Shown here: piece by piece, positions 44,703 through 53,669 of the stretch
How positions within the stretch are numbered: position 1 is the first letter of the stretch
Layout: each line of letters begins with the position of its first letter
Origin: Sulfurovum sp.
GTDB taxonomy: Bacteria > Campylobacterota > Campylobacteria > Campylobacterales > Sulfurovaceae
Assembly (NCBI GenBank): GCA_026990595.1
Contig: JALXCZ010000008.1
Coordinates: 112,363 to 176,362 of the forward strand
Direction: 5' to 3'
DNA: 64,000 bases
The notes under the pieces: generated by a model
Told to the model about the DNA's origin: nothing
Databases searched by the model: none
Seen by the model: the letters and a program-made list of their open reading frames with translations, nothing else
Translations under genes and position numbers: made by a program

Positions 44703-46226
44703 ATGGCAAAACGAACCGCGATCATTGATATCGGTTCTAATTCAGCCAGACTGGTTATTTTTGAAAAAACAAGCAGATACGGTTTTCATCTTATCTGTGA
44801 GCAGAAATCAAAAGTACGCATCGGTGAAGGAGCTTATGAAAAAGAAGGCTACCTTCAACCCCTCGGTATAAGAAGAGCCTATTTTGCACTACAGTCCTTT
44901 CTCCATACAATAGAGAAATACCAAGCCTATAAAACCATATGTGTTGCTACATCTGCATTAAGAGATGCTCCCAACGGAAAAATTTTTATAAAATGGATCA
45001 AAAGAGAATTAGGGCTGTCCATTAATGTCATTGACGGCAACAAAGAAGCTATATATGGAGCTATAGCTGCAAAAAATCTACTTCCTGTTAATAATGTCAT
45101 CACCATAGACATTGGAGGAGGTTCATCAGATCTGGCACTCATTAAAGATGGAAATATCATTGATACTTATTCTCTTAATTTGGGGACAGTCAGACTCAAG
45201 GAACTCTTTTTTGATAAAGCTATGCCGATGAAAGAGATCAACCAAAAAGCTAAAGTATATATAGACAGAGTATTTAAAGACCTCCCTGAACATTTTAAAA
45301 GCAATTTAGCTATTGGTATAGGTGGTACTGCAAGAGCACTAAGTAAAGGGATTATGAAGCAAAGTGAGCATCCTCTAGACAAACTTCATGCTTTTACCTA
45401 TAAAATAGATGATTTTTCAGACTATTTACATGCTATACCACTCAGTTCGGCAAAAAATCTAAAAAAATTCACATTGAAAAAAAACCGTTATGATACCATT
45501 CGTGAAGGTACTCTCATCTGGAATGAAATACTCTCTTTTATAGAAGCAAAAGCTGTCATTACAAGTTCTGTCGGGGTAAGAGAAGGCGTATTTTTTGAGC
45601 AGTTTCTCAAACAAGACAATCTGAAGTTTCCACAACATATTAATCCGAGTATTACCTCTATTTTGGATCGCTTCAAGCCTTTCATCTATACAGAATCAAA
45701 GAAAAAGAATAAACTGAAGATAGCCACAACACTATATACTGTACTGCAAAAAGAGATAAAAGACAATAAACGATACAGCAGTGAACTTTTATGGGCGTTG
45801 AAACTCTCTTCTATTGGGAAAACTCTGACTATCTATAAGTCACATCAACATGCATTCTATATTGCTATGCAAGAGCTGAATTACGGTTTTACACATAAAC
45901 AGATTGTTCTTATCTCTTTTCTGCTTCGTATGAATGGAAAAGAGCTCCTTCATAAATCTCTTTTCCAGAGTTTTAAACCTTTACTTCCTGGAAAAGAAGA
46001 ACTGTATTGGTTAAGTTTTATCTATACACTTACAGTATTACTGCATGAAGCATCTAACAGTGCAAAAATTGATTTTACTTACAAAAACAGCACTTTACTG
46101 ATTGCTTCTGATAAACCATTGTATCTTGTAAAAGAGAGAATAAAAGCATTAGAGAAACCTATACCCTTTGCTATTATTATAGAGGATAAAGAAAAATTAC
46201 CTAAATGCAAGAGATTGGGGATTTAA
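44703..46226 (+). CDS. ppx: Exopolyphosphatase / pppGpp phosphatase (Ppx/GppA family)
   Basis: 507 residues. The ASKHA phosphatase core has AIIDIGSNSARLVIF, CVATSALRDAPNG, VITIDIGGGSSDLALI and GIGGTARAL. A C-terminal HD-like helical domain (about 310-500) follows. Members remove phosphate from polyphosphate or convert pppGpp to ppGpp; the two activities cannot be separated here. Start 8 bp after the ferredoxin gene, so probably co-transcribed. It is convergent with bamA. Confidence 0.9.
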   Translation: MAKRTAIIDIGSNSARLVIFEKTSRYGFHLICEQKSKVRIGEGAYEKEGYLQPLGIRRAYFALQSFLHTIEKYQAYKTICVATSALRDAPNGKIFIKWIKRELGLSINVIDGNKEAIYGAIAAKNLLPVNNVITIDIGGGSSDLALIKDGNIIDTYSLNLGTVRLKELFFDKAMPMKEINQKAKVYIDRVFKDLPEHFKSNLAIGIGGTARALSKGIMKQSEHPLDKLHAFTYKIDDFSDYLHAIPLSSAKNLKKFTLKKNRYDTIREGTLIWNEILSFIEAKAVITSSVGVREGVFFEQFLKQDNLKFPQHINPSITSILDRFKPFIYTESKKKNKLKIATTLYTVLQKEIKDNKRYSSELLWALKLSSIGKTLTIYKSHQHAFYIAMQELNYGFTHKQIVLISFLLRMNGKELLHKSLFQSFKPLLPGKEELYWLSFIYTLTVLLHEASNSAKIDFTYKNSTLLIASDKPLYLVKERIKALEKPIPFAIIIEDKEKLPKCKRLGI

Positions 46227-46232
46227 ATATAT

Positions 46233-46257
46233 GGGCGGGCGGATATAGTGATCCACC
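46233..46257. terminator. GC-rich imperfect hairpin between ppx and bamA
   Basis: A stem GGGCGGAT / ATCCACCC with one mismatch and loop ATAGTG. It is much more GC-rich than its surroundings and sits between convergent genes. There is no T run, so it could be a bidirectional terminator or another dispersed palindromic repeat. Confidence 0.5.
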
Positions 46258-46269
46258 CCTTAGAGAAGA

Positions 46270-48576
46270 TTAAAACTTCGTTCCCATAGAGAATTCGAAT
46301 GTTGATGTTCTGTCACCTGCCTCAGGGTTGATCGCTTTAGCAAAAACCAGATTGATCGGTCCGAATGCAGACTGCCATTCTATAACTGCTCCTGCTGAAG
46401 AACGCTTAATTTCATTGAAACTGTCTTCACCTATCATACCGTAATCATAGAAAAATGCCAATCGCATTTTTGCTGCTTCAGAGAGAGGGATACTTGCTTC
46501 AACTGTTGCAGAAGCACGTTTTTTCCCACCAATACGACTGTTCAGGTCATTTGGATCTTTAAGTGGTGTCAGTGAATATGGGTCATACCCTCTTACGGAT
46601 CCAATACCACCCATATAAAGTTTCTCACCTATAGGCAATTTCTCATTCGTTCCACTACTGATCACTGTAGCTCTTGCCTTAAATCTCAAGATAAGGTCAT
46701 AATCGATCCAGTCATTCAAACCATAATAGAGCCCCAGTTTACCTGCTGTTTTTATAAATGTACCATAACCATCCTCTTCACCACTTCCTGCAGTCGCATT
46801 AAAATCATCTCCGTCTAAACTGGCATATTCAACATTTACTGCAGCGATCATCCCTTCTCTTGGTACATAGTAATCATCCGTATTATCAAAAGATAAGTTA
46901 AAGAAGAGTGAAGTTTTCTTATATTTGTCATTGTAGAAACCATAGCGATCATAGAATGTAACATTCCCATCAGAGGCAACAATTTGTTTATCATTTTTTT
47001 CTGATTTGTTATCTACATACCCTACACCTACAGATGCATGAAAATGTCTTAGGAATTCTCTACCCAGCATGAGAGAACCACCTGTTTGGTCTTGTGTAAA
47101 GTTATAGTATTCATATTTTTTCTTATAGACATTAAATCCTAAACTATAAAGGCTGTCCCAAAGTCTAGGGTTTGTAAAAGAAAGGTTATAATTTGTTGAT
47201 ATTTTGGAGATATCAAAACCTACACTCCCGTTGATCCCTGAACCAAAAAGGTTTTTATCGGAAACAGAAGCATTAAGCATAAGTCCCTCATAACTTCCAT
47301 ATCCACCACCCGCAGAGATCGTACCGGTTGCTGTCTCTTTTACTTTTACAAGAAGGTTGATCTTGTCAGCAGAGATCCTTTGGCTCTGAATATCAACCTT
47401 TTCAAAGAATCCTGTTCTTCCTAAAGCATTCTTACTGTCTTTAAGATCCGTTGCATTAAAGGTATCTCCCGGAGCCAGATAGATATATCTACGGATCACC
47501 CTGTCTTTTGTACTGTCATTTCCTGAAATAAGCACATCATTAACTGTTACCTGCATACCCGGTTGAATAACATATTGAAGATCAATCGTTTTGTCTTCAG
47601 GGTTTTTATGCATACGTGGAAGTACCTTTGCATAAGCATAGCCCTTATTTCCCGCTGCTTCTTGAAGCATCTTCATATCTTTACGCATTTTGGAAATATT
47701 GAAGATCCTACCCTTTTTCAAAGAAAGATCATTTGCCAATGCTTCACTGTCCAACCCGTCTATATCTTGTGCTACACTCACTTGTCCCACACGATACTGA
47801 TCTCCCTCTTTTACCTGATAATCGATCTCCGCACTGTATGAACTGTAATCTACACGCATCAGAGGTTTACTTACGTATGCATCTAAATAACCATGTTTCA
47901 TATAAGTATCTTTTACTCTATAGGCATCATATTCGAGTTGATCTACTTTAACATCCCCACTGTTTAAAAATGGCAGCCAACCAAGAAAGTCTTCTTCCTG
48001 GTTTGCCAAACTTGTTTCAAGTTCACTTTTGCTTAATGCTGAAGCACCGATAAAGTTAAGCTTTTTGATCTTGATCTTCTCACCCTTGTTCACATTAAAA
48101 ACAACAGAAACTGCACCTTTCCCGACAGGAGTGGTCGTTACTTCAACCACAGAGTCATAGTTACCCTTACTCTCAAGTCTGGATATCAAGGTTTTTTTTG
48201 CACTTTTAATACGTGCCTCATCATAAAGATCGCCTTTTTTAAGACCAATACTCTTTAAAAGCTTTTTACCGTCATCCCCTGTGCCGTACCCTTTTATCTC
48301 AAGATTGGCAATTGCTGCTTTTTCTTTAAAATGGTAAATGAGTGTTCCACCCTTTTTATCAACCCAGACATCCTTAAAATATCCCTGATTAAAAAAGTTC
48401 TTGATGGATTGATTGATCTTTGCACTATCCATTTGGTCACCGACGTGTATACCAGCAACTTCTTTTGCAACAGAAGGAGAGAGGTGAGCCAGTCCTTCAA
48501 ACTTGATCTGTGTTATTTTTTGTGCCAACAGCAGTGAGCCTATTAACAGCCATACAAAAGCTATCTTTTTTATCAT
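46270..48576 (-). CDS. bamA: Outer membrane protein assembly factor BamA
   Basis: 768 residues. A signal peptide (MIKKIAFVWLLIGSLLLAQ) is followed by five POTRA domains (about 20-420) and a C-terminal 16-stranded Omp85 barrel. The barrel contains the family motif SVRGYDPYS (usual VRGF/Y) and ends in Phe (FEFSMGTKF). It inserts beta-barrel proteins into the outer membrane and is essential. It is divergent from tyrA and transcribed on the minus strand. All expected domains are present. Confidence 0.96.
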   Translation of the reverse strand: MIKKIAFVWLLIGSLLLAQKITQIKFEGLAHLSPSVAKEVAGIHVGDQMDSAKINQSIKNFFNQGYFKDVWVDKKGGTLIYHFKEKAAIANLEIKGYGTGDDGKKLLKSIGLKKGDLYDEARIKSAKKTLISRLESKGNYDSVVEVTTTPVGKGAVSVVFNVNKGEKIKIKKLNFIGASALSKSELETSLANQEEDFLGWLPFLNSGDVKVDQLEYDAYRVKDTYMKHGYLDAYVSKPLMRVDYSSYSAEIDYQVKEGDQYRVGQVSVAQDIDGLDSEALANDLSLKKGRIFNISKMRKDMKMLQEAAGNKGYAYAKVLPRMHKNPEDKTIDLQYVIQPGMQVTVNDVLISGNDSTKDRVIRRYIYLAPGDTFNATDLKDSKNALGRTGFFEKVDIQSQRISADKINLLVKVKETATGTISAGGGYGSYEGLMLNASVSDKNLFGSGINGSVGFDISKISTNYNLSFTNPRLWDSLYSLGFNVYKKKYEYYNFTQDQTGGSLMLGREFLRHFHASVGVGYVDNKSEKNDKQIVASDGNVTFYDRYGFYNDKYKKTSLFFNLSFDNTDDYYVPREGMIAAVNVEYASLDGDDFNATAGSGEEDGYGTFIKTAGKLGLYYGLNDWIDYDLILRFKARATVISSGTNEKLPIGEKLYMGGIGSVRGYDPYSLTPLKDPNDLNSRIGGKKRASATVEASIPLSEAAKMRLAFFYDYGMIGEDSFNEIKRSSAGAVIEWQSAFGPINLVFAKAINPEAGDRTSTFEFSMGTKF

Positions 48577-48663
48577 ACTTCAACCTTAACATAATTTGCT
48601 AATATTTTATCTTTATTCCTCTAAGAGATTCATAATAAACAAAAAAAACAAAAAAAATCATGC

Positions 48664-48669
48664 TATAAT
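48664..48669 (+). promoter_or_regulatory. Extended -10 box of tyrA
   Basis: TGCTATAATC: TATAAT with the upstream TG of an extended -10 promoter, 26 bp before the tyrA ATG. The divergent spacer with bamA is A-rich. Confidence 0.55.
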
Positions 48670-48694
48670 CCCCTAAAAATATTCTGGATAACAT

Positions 48695-49534
48695 ATGGCA
48701 ACAAAAATAGGTATCATAGGTCTTGGACTGATGGGAGGTTCTTTAAGTATTGCGCTCAAAGAGACTTCAGACAAATTCCACTTTATAGGTCTTGATCATA
48801 ATGAACAACATTGCCAACAGGCACTCTCTTTGGGTCTTGTAGATGAGATCGTCCAAACTTTAGATGAGATCAGTCAATGTGATATTATTTTTCTTTCTAT
48901 CCCTGTTGATGGGATCATTGCCATTTCCAAGCAGTTTAAAAACCTTGATACACAGTGTACTATCATCGATCTGGGAAGTACAAAAGAGAAGATCTCAAAT
49001 GCTATTCCTGCGGAGATAAGAGAGAATTTTGTAACAGCACACCCTATGACCGGGACAGAAAAGTTTGGACCATCTGCTGCAGTAGCTGATCTCTACAAAG
49101 ATCAAGTCGTTGTACTCTGTGATCTGGAAAAAAGTGGAGAGCATCAGAAGAAAATCGCCAAAAAACTCTTCACAGACATACAGATGAAACTGGTCTTCAT
49201 GGATGCAAAAGAGCATGACAGACATGCTGCATTTATCTCCCACATGCCCCATGCACTCTCCTACGCTCTTGCCAATGCAGTGATGAAACAGGAAGCTAAA
49301 AAAAGTATTATTGCCCTTGCGGGGGGTGGATTTAAAGATATGAGCCGTATCGCCAAATCAAGTCCAAATATGTGGGAAGATATTTTCAGACAGAATAAAG
49401 AGAATCTCCTTGAGTCTATTTATGCTTTTCAATCTGAGCTGAAAAAGTGTCAAAAAATGATTGAGAATGAAGAGTGGGAAAATTTAAATAAATGGATGAA
49501 AAAAGCCAATACACTGCATGATATTTTAAATTAG
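48695..49534 (+). CDS. tyrA: Prephenate dehydrogenase
   Basis: 279 residues. The N-terminal Rossmann fold has GIIGLGLMGGSLSIAL (NAD-binding GxGxxG) and FLSIPVDGIIA; the conserved HPMTGTEKFGP and the catalytic His region FISHMPHALSYALAN are present, with GGGFKDMSRIA further on. It converts prephenate to 4-hydroxyphenylpyruvate in tyrosine synthesis. No fused chorismate mutase or ACT domain is present. The short motif of a dispersed repeat lies at its stop codon. Confidence 0.94.
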   Translation: MATKIGIIGLGLMGGSLSIALKETSDKFHFIGLDHNEQHCQQALSLGLVDEIVQTLDEISQCDIIFLSIPVDGIIAISKQFKNLDTQCTIIDLGSTKEKISNAIPAEIRENFVTAHPMTGTEKFGPSAAVADLYKDQVVVLCDLEKSGEHQKKIAKKLFTDIQMKLVFMDAKEHDRHAAFISHMPHALSYALANAVMKQEAKKSIIALAGGGFKDMSRIAKSSPNMWEDIFRQNKENLLESIYAFQSELKKCQKMIENEEWENLNKWMKKANTLHDILN

Positions 49535-49556
49535 CACTTCGACAAGCTCAGTGACT
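49533..49556. repeat. Short CTTCGACAAGCTCAGTGACT dispersed-repeat-like motif
   Basis: Sequence CACTTCGACAAGCTCAGTG at the end of tyrA. The same string (reverse complement ACTGAGCTTGTCGAAG) is a widespread short repeat in many bacterial genomes by my recollection. Only one copy is visible in this window. It starts at the tyrA stop codon. Confidence 0.5.
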
Positions 49557-49598
49557 GAAAATAATATACTATAACAGTATCTAAGCTTGCAAAAGTGA

Positions 49599-51485
49599 TC
49601 ATAATCTGTATCTAAACGTTACGATCACCGTAGCTTTTTTATGTATACTTTTGAGTATCGCCTCTTTGAGTCTTGCTTTTTCATCTTTGCTTAATATCCC
49701 GGTACTGATGACCTCGCAGCGTATTTCATCTCTCTTTGGATGATGCAACAGGTTAATATGTGTTAATTTTACCTCATGCTCACCTACATTAAAAACCAAA
49801 TTAGAAAGTGTTCTTTGTACTTCTATATCTTCTTTCATTTGCGAAAATGCGCTATAAAGAGGTATCGCAACGATAACGACAATACCCATCCATGTCATCA
49901 TTCCTTTTTTTGCGATATGAATAGGTGAAAAACCCAATATTGTAAAGGTTAATGCTGCTGCCAGTACAATACCTACAAGGTTGGTAATGAAAAGTAGAAA
50001 TGCTGTGAAGAACATATGCCAGTTTCCCCAACCCAAACCTATACCAGCTACAGCTATAGGAGGCACCAATGCCACAGCAATAGCAACACCCGCCAGACTT
50101 CCGAGTATTTTCTCATTGCTCTTTGCATACGCTGCCGCAGCACCTGAAACAATGGCTACAAAAAGATCAAGGATGGTAGGGCTCAATCGCCCTGCCATCT
50201 CTGTGGTCAGTCGTTCTATGGGCGTGAAAACAGCAATGAGTGCTGCTGTAATTACTACAGCAATCACACCTATCAAGATTGTTTTTGCACCATTGAACTG
50301 AAGTGTTGTATCTTGTCTGAGTACCCCCATACTCAGACTTACAATAGGCTGCATCAAAGGAGCAAGAAGCATGGCACCAATGATCACAGAACTGGAGTTG
50401 ATAAAAAGTCCAAATGTTGCGATCATTGTTGACAAGATCAGCAAAGTCATAAATGTAGAACTTAATTTACTCTCTTCCCTTAAACTGGTGAACAAGGAAG
50501 CATACTGCTCCTGGGAAGCATGGGAAAAAAGAGGAATACTCTTTGAAAGATAATTTGCACTCTCATCATCTGAAGGGAGATGGTCTATCTTAATACTGTC
50601 TTTAGTTCCCGACTCTTTACCTTGTTTCTCCCAAAATTTTTCACCTGCTCCCAAAGCTAAAGCTTTCTCCTCTACTTCCAATTCTATGGGGGTGAGCTGT
50701 TTTTGAGCCGAGTCTATGAGCACATTCATTGGCTCTTTTGGCTCTATGGTGATCTTGCTACTGCGTATATACCCTACCGATCGGGGTAGTTGCTGCGGCG
50801 TTAAATGGGAAACCAAGGACTTAAACAGATAGCCAATATACTGCATGATGGAAGTAGGAGAAAGAATAACAATGGAAAATTTTCCATCCGTAGAACATAA
50901 TTGTGAAGCAATGAGTTTAGAGGCAAATGTGTGGTTGGGATATTCTATACCCACAATTCCAACAGCAGAGAGTTTAATTTCATTGCTTTGGGCAACAGTG
51001 ATCTTCATCTGTGTATGCTTAAGTTCTTTAACACGCTTCATCGTACGCCAAAAGATCTTTACTCTGTCAAAAAAACTTTTTTGGTTGAGTGTAGAATCGA
51101 ACCTGTCAAGAGGCGGCGCATCGCCCACAACTACCTCTTGCAGTACGATCTCCCCGTTGCAGTAAAGCAAGTCGATCTTCTTTTCATTTACTTGGAGTGC
51201 CTGAGAAATCGCCTCCTCCCTTTTGGCAGGAAAATCAAACGTCCTTATCAGCTCTTTTTGTTCCTCAGTCGGAATGATCCCCAGAGGAAGGCCGTTTTGA
51301 TGGGCGATCCCCATTAAAATTTTGATCTCATGCAAACAACCTGTTACCAAAAGATGGATTGCCTGATCCACATTCATTTCACCCAATTTGGAAAAAGGAA
51401 GGTAAACGATCTTCTGTTCTTCCAAGAAGGGATAGCATTCTTCAATGAACGCTTTTTTATCATCGGCATATATATAATAAATCAT
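49599..51485 (-). CDS. DUF389 (TIGR00341-type) membrane protein
   Basis: 628 residues. A soluble N-terminal half (about 1-330) is followed by a hydrophobic DUF389 domain with about six helices: TLLILSTMIATFGLFINSSS, VIIGAMLLAPLMQPIVSLSM and IVSGAAAAYAKSNEKILGSL are family hallmarks. The C-terminus (about 550-628) is soluble. The function of the family is not known. The N-terminal part contains a SAVGIVGIEYPNHTFASKLI-type segment resembling a diacylglycerol-kinase-like fold, but that is weak. The accessory island begins just beyond its start. Confidence 0.85.
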   Translation of the reverse strand: MIYYIYADDKKAFIEECYPFLEEQKIVYLPFSKLGEMNVDQAIHLLVTGCLHEIKILMGIAHQNGLPLGIIPTEEQKELIRTFDFPAKREEAISQALQVNEKKIDLLYCNGEIVLQEVVVGDAPPLDRFDSTLNQKSFFDRVKIFWRTMKRVKELKHTQMKITVAQSNEIKLSAVGIVGIEYPNHTFASKLIASQLCSTDGKFSIVILSPTSIMQYIGYLFKSLVSHLTPQQLPRSVGYIRSSKITIEPKEPMNVLIDSAQKQLTPIELEVEEKALALGAGEKFWEKQGKESGTKDSIKIDHLPSDDESANYLSKSIPLFSHASQEQYASLFTSLREESKLSSTFMTLLILSTMIATFGLFINSSSVIIGAMLLAPLMQPIVSLSMGVLRQDTTLQFNGAKTILIGVIAVVITAALIAVFTPIERLTTEMAGRLSPTILDLFVAIVSGAAAAYAKSNEKILGSLAGVAIAVALVPPIAVAGIGLGWGNWHMFFTAFLLFITNLVGIVLAAALTFTILGFSPIHIAKKGMMTWMGIVVIVAIPLYSAFSQMKEDIEVQRTLSNLVFNVGEHEVKLTHINLLHHPKRDEIRCEVISTGILSKDEKARLKEAILKSIHKKATVIVTFRYRL

Positions 51486-51503
51486 AAGAGTATTATAACA
51501 ACC

Positions 51504-51592
51504 CTACCTAAAACGCTCCACCATCTCTTTAAGTTCTTTTTTGATTTTAATTGTAGATTTTTTTTGGCTAGTAATACCGTGAGGTTTTGCAT
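51504..51592 (-). pseudogene. Remnant resembling the batD C-terminus, frameshifted
   Basis: In the minus direction 51504-51563 codes KKSTIKIKKELKEMVERFR and a stop, close to the batD C-terminus (KKSGDKSVQIDKKELKAMVE, then CFRG). Upstream, an ATG at 51592 opens MQNLTVLLAKK in another frame; the two frames meet in a run of eight A, and six A would join them as LLAKKSTIKIKK. I read it as a decayed fragment. The rest of the 322-bp spacer (51486-51807) has a 66-bp repeat and AT-rich sequence without a gene. Confidence 0.5.
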
Positions 51593-51625
51593 GAATTACT
51601 CCATTTTTATATGGAACAATTATAG
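51560..51625. repeat. 66-bp island repeat, copy A
   Basis: It matches 53599-53664 at about 57 of 66 positions by eye. It contains a degenerate inverted repeat (AATTACTCCA / TGGAACAATT) and, on minus, TATAAT next to the repeat. On minus it leads into an ATG coding MQNLTVLLAKK. Confidence 0.75.
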
Positions 51626-51807
51626 CAAGTTCTATCAACTAATTAGGTTGTATCTTTGGTTCTACACAATTATCTATAGTATCATTTTCATGTAATTATG
51701 AATATGAACTGCAAGATACTAATTTCATAGTAAAATAGAACCACTACAAAGTCAGTAAATTACAACTCACTCTTGCATTGTCTCACAGATTCAGAGAGCC
51801 TCTTACA

Positions 51808-53484
51808 TTACAATCCTGTTGGTTTACAAGAGTTAATATGATAGTTTTCCTTATCCTCTCCAGTAACCCTACAGTTAGAATTTTTTGTAAAGACAACACT
51901 ATCTCCATTTTCATTTAGCTTATCAAGTTCCACCATACCGTCTGAAATTGGATGATCACTTCCAACACCTAATGCTATAGATTTTGCAGAACTGACACCG
52001 TTAAAAGTATATGCCATTAAAGCATCTAAAGGCTTGAGAACATGCTGTATATTAGCAACACGATCTTTAAATGATTCACCAACTATATGATTATCTTCAA
52101 TATAATGATGCCCCTGTTTTTCGTCATATACCTGATAATCTTTTTGGTCACTAGGAATAGAAGTCAATAAACTATATGTTTTCAAAGGTATTCTTGGTGA
52201 TTCTCCGGGTCCAGGAGATTTTCCATCTTTGGTAGACTGAAACATAATTACATTGGTATTGGTTGGTAGTGCCTGTAACTCATTTTCATGCATACCCTGG
52301 ATATGATACGGATCGAATGAATAGATAAATCTACCATTAGAACCATACTTTTCTTTATCTGAAAAATGCTTAAGCACATTGAAGGCATGTGCACCTCCTG
52401 TAGAATGACCAAAAACACCGATTTTTGTAGTATCTACTTCGTTATTTATAGCTAAATCTATTATACCTTTTTCTAATCTATCAATAATATGATAAGCACC
52501 ATAACTACTTTTTGAGGCTAAAACTGCATTTCCATGGCTAACCATAAATTTAATAAGTGTTGTATATCCTTTAGCTGTATTTCCATTCCCACCTGGTACC
52601 ATGAATATTAAAGGTGGCTTTGGTCTCATATTGGCTATATCTTTAGGGTAATAATAAGTGTATTCACGATTTTTATTTTCTTTCATCCTCATTTCATATT
52701 TCCCTGCTTTCCCATAGTCATCTCCCCCTCCAGAACTTACACTTGCCATAATAGTATGTTCAACAAAATTATTACATCCATCAGTAGGAGCGTATACAGC
52801 AATATAGACATAACCATTTTTATTCACAGACACAGAACAACTATCAGGTATTGCACTGTGCGTGTGTCCACCCTTCACAGACTTGCAATCAGACCTCTCC
52901 TTGGAAGCTTGTGAGCCCACTCTGACATATAAGTTGCCATTTGCATCCATATCGTACAAATCTACCTTAACTGTATCACCCGCATCTGCTTTGATTTTAT
53001 AGTATTTATATTTACCTTTATCAACAGTACGCACTATTGGTTCACCAGAACGTAAGCGTGTAGTGTTATTTGGTCGTATAATACTTGCTTTTATACTATG
53101 TTTTACTTTTGAATAAGACCCATAAAGAGGAGCATGTACAGCTATATACACATAGCTATCCTTATTCACTGGCACAGAACAACTTTCATTCATTGGATTA
53201 TGTGAGTGTCCACCATTTACAGACTTGCGATCAGACCTCTCCTTGGAAGCTTGCAAGCCTACTCTGACATATAAATTAGCATTTGCATCCATATCGGTCA
53301 AATCTACTTTAACTGTATCACCCGCATGTGCATAAATTTTATAATATTGGTATGTGCCTCTACTAACAACCTGTTTCTCTTTTTTTTGACCAGAAGATAA
53401 TTCCACATCTCCATGGGCGCTTGCATAAACTTGGGGTGAAAGTAGCAATGTTGTTAAAAGTAGTATTTTACTTAATCGTTTCAT
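51808..53484 (-). CDS. Secreted alpha/beta-hydrolase with two PPC modules
   Basis: 558 residues. A signal peptide (MKRLSKILLLTTLLLSPQVYA) is followed by two PPC-type (bacterial pre-peptidase C-terminal) beta modules at about 27-137 and 145-250, and an alpha/beta-hydrolase domain at about 260-500. The nucleophile elbow is GVFGHSTGGAHAF (Ser361). Asp391 or Asp420 and His459/His460 (EKQGHHYIED) are candidates to complete the triad. The oxyanion-side strand is PLIFMVPGGNGN. It is probably a secreted lipase/esterase or polyester hydrolase. Cys residues flank the modules, suggesting disulfides. Module 2 is nearly identical to the one at 53670-55841. Confidence 0.78.
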   Translation of the reverse strand: MKRLSKILLLTTLLLSPQVYASAHGDVELSSGQKKEKQVVSRGTYQYYKIYAHAGDTVKVDLTDMDANANLYVRVGLQASKERSDRKSVNGGHSHNPMNESCSVPVNKDSYVYIAVHAPLYGSYSKVKHSIKASIIRPNNTTRLRSGEPIVRTVDKGKYKYYKIKADAGDTVKVDLYDMDANGNLYVRVGSQASKERSDCKSVKGGHTHSAIPDSCSVSVNKNGYVYIAVYAPTDGCNNFVEHTIMASVSSGGGDDYGKAGKYEMRMKENKNREYTYYYPKDIANMRPKPPLIFMVPGGNGNTAKGYTTLIKFMVSHGNAVLASKSSYGAYHIIDRLEKGIIDLAINNEVDTTKIGVFGHSTGGAHAFNVLKHFSDKEKYGSNGRFIYSFDPYHIQGMHENELQALPTNTNVIMFQSTKDGKSPGPGESPRIPLKTYSLLTSIPSDQKDYQVYDEKQGHHYIEDNHIVGESFKDRVANIQHVLKPLDALMAYTFNGVSSAKSIALGVGSDHPISDGMVELDKLNENGDSVVFTKNSNCRVTGEDKENYHINSCKPTGL

Positions 53485-53598
53485 TGTATTCTCCTTTTTT
53501 TAATATACTTCATCATACACCAAAATAAAACCTTTGTCATTCATCTATCTTAATATTTATGATTTTTTTATTTTTGATTTGGTTTTGGTTGAGGGTGG

Positions 53599-53664
53599 TT
53601 TTTTGGCTAAAAGTACCGTGAAGTTTTGCATGAATCACTCCATTTTTATGTGGAGTGATTATAG
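53599..53664. repeat. 66-bp island repeat, copy B
   Basis: It contains a perfect 10-bp inverted repeat AATCACTCCA / TGGAGTGATT with an 8-nt loop. On minus it follows TATAAT and leads into a 24-codon ORF starting MQNFTVLLAKK. It lies 5 bp after the stop of the 53670-55841 gene. No T run follows the stem on either strand. Confidence 0.75.
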
Positions 53665-53669
53665 AAAAA

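Noticed and set aside
51330..51695. Plus-strand open frame ending in the island border region
   Set aside because: It runs antisense to the DUF389 gene start and through the 66-bp repeat; similarity to the frame at 53534-53734 comes only from the repeat itself.
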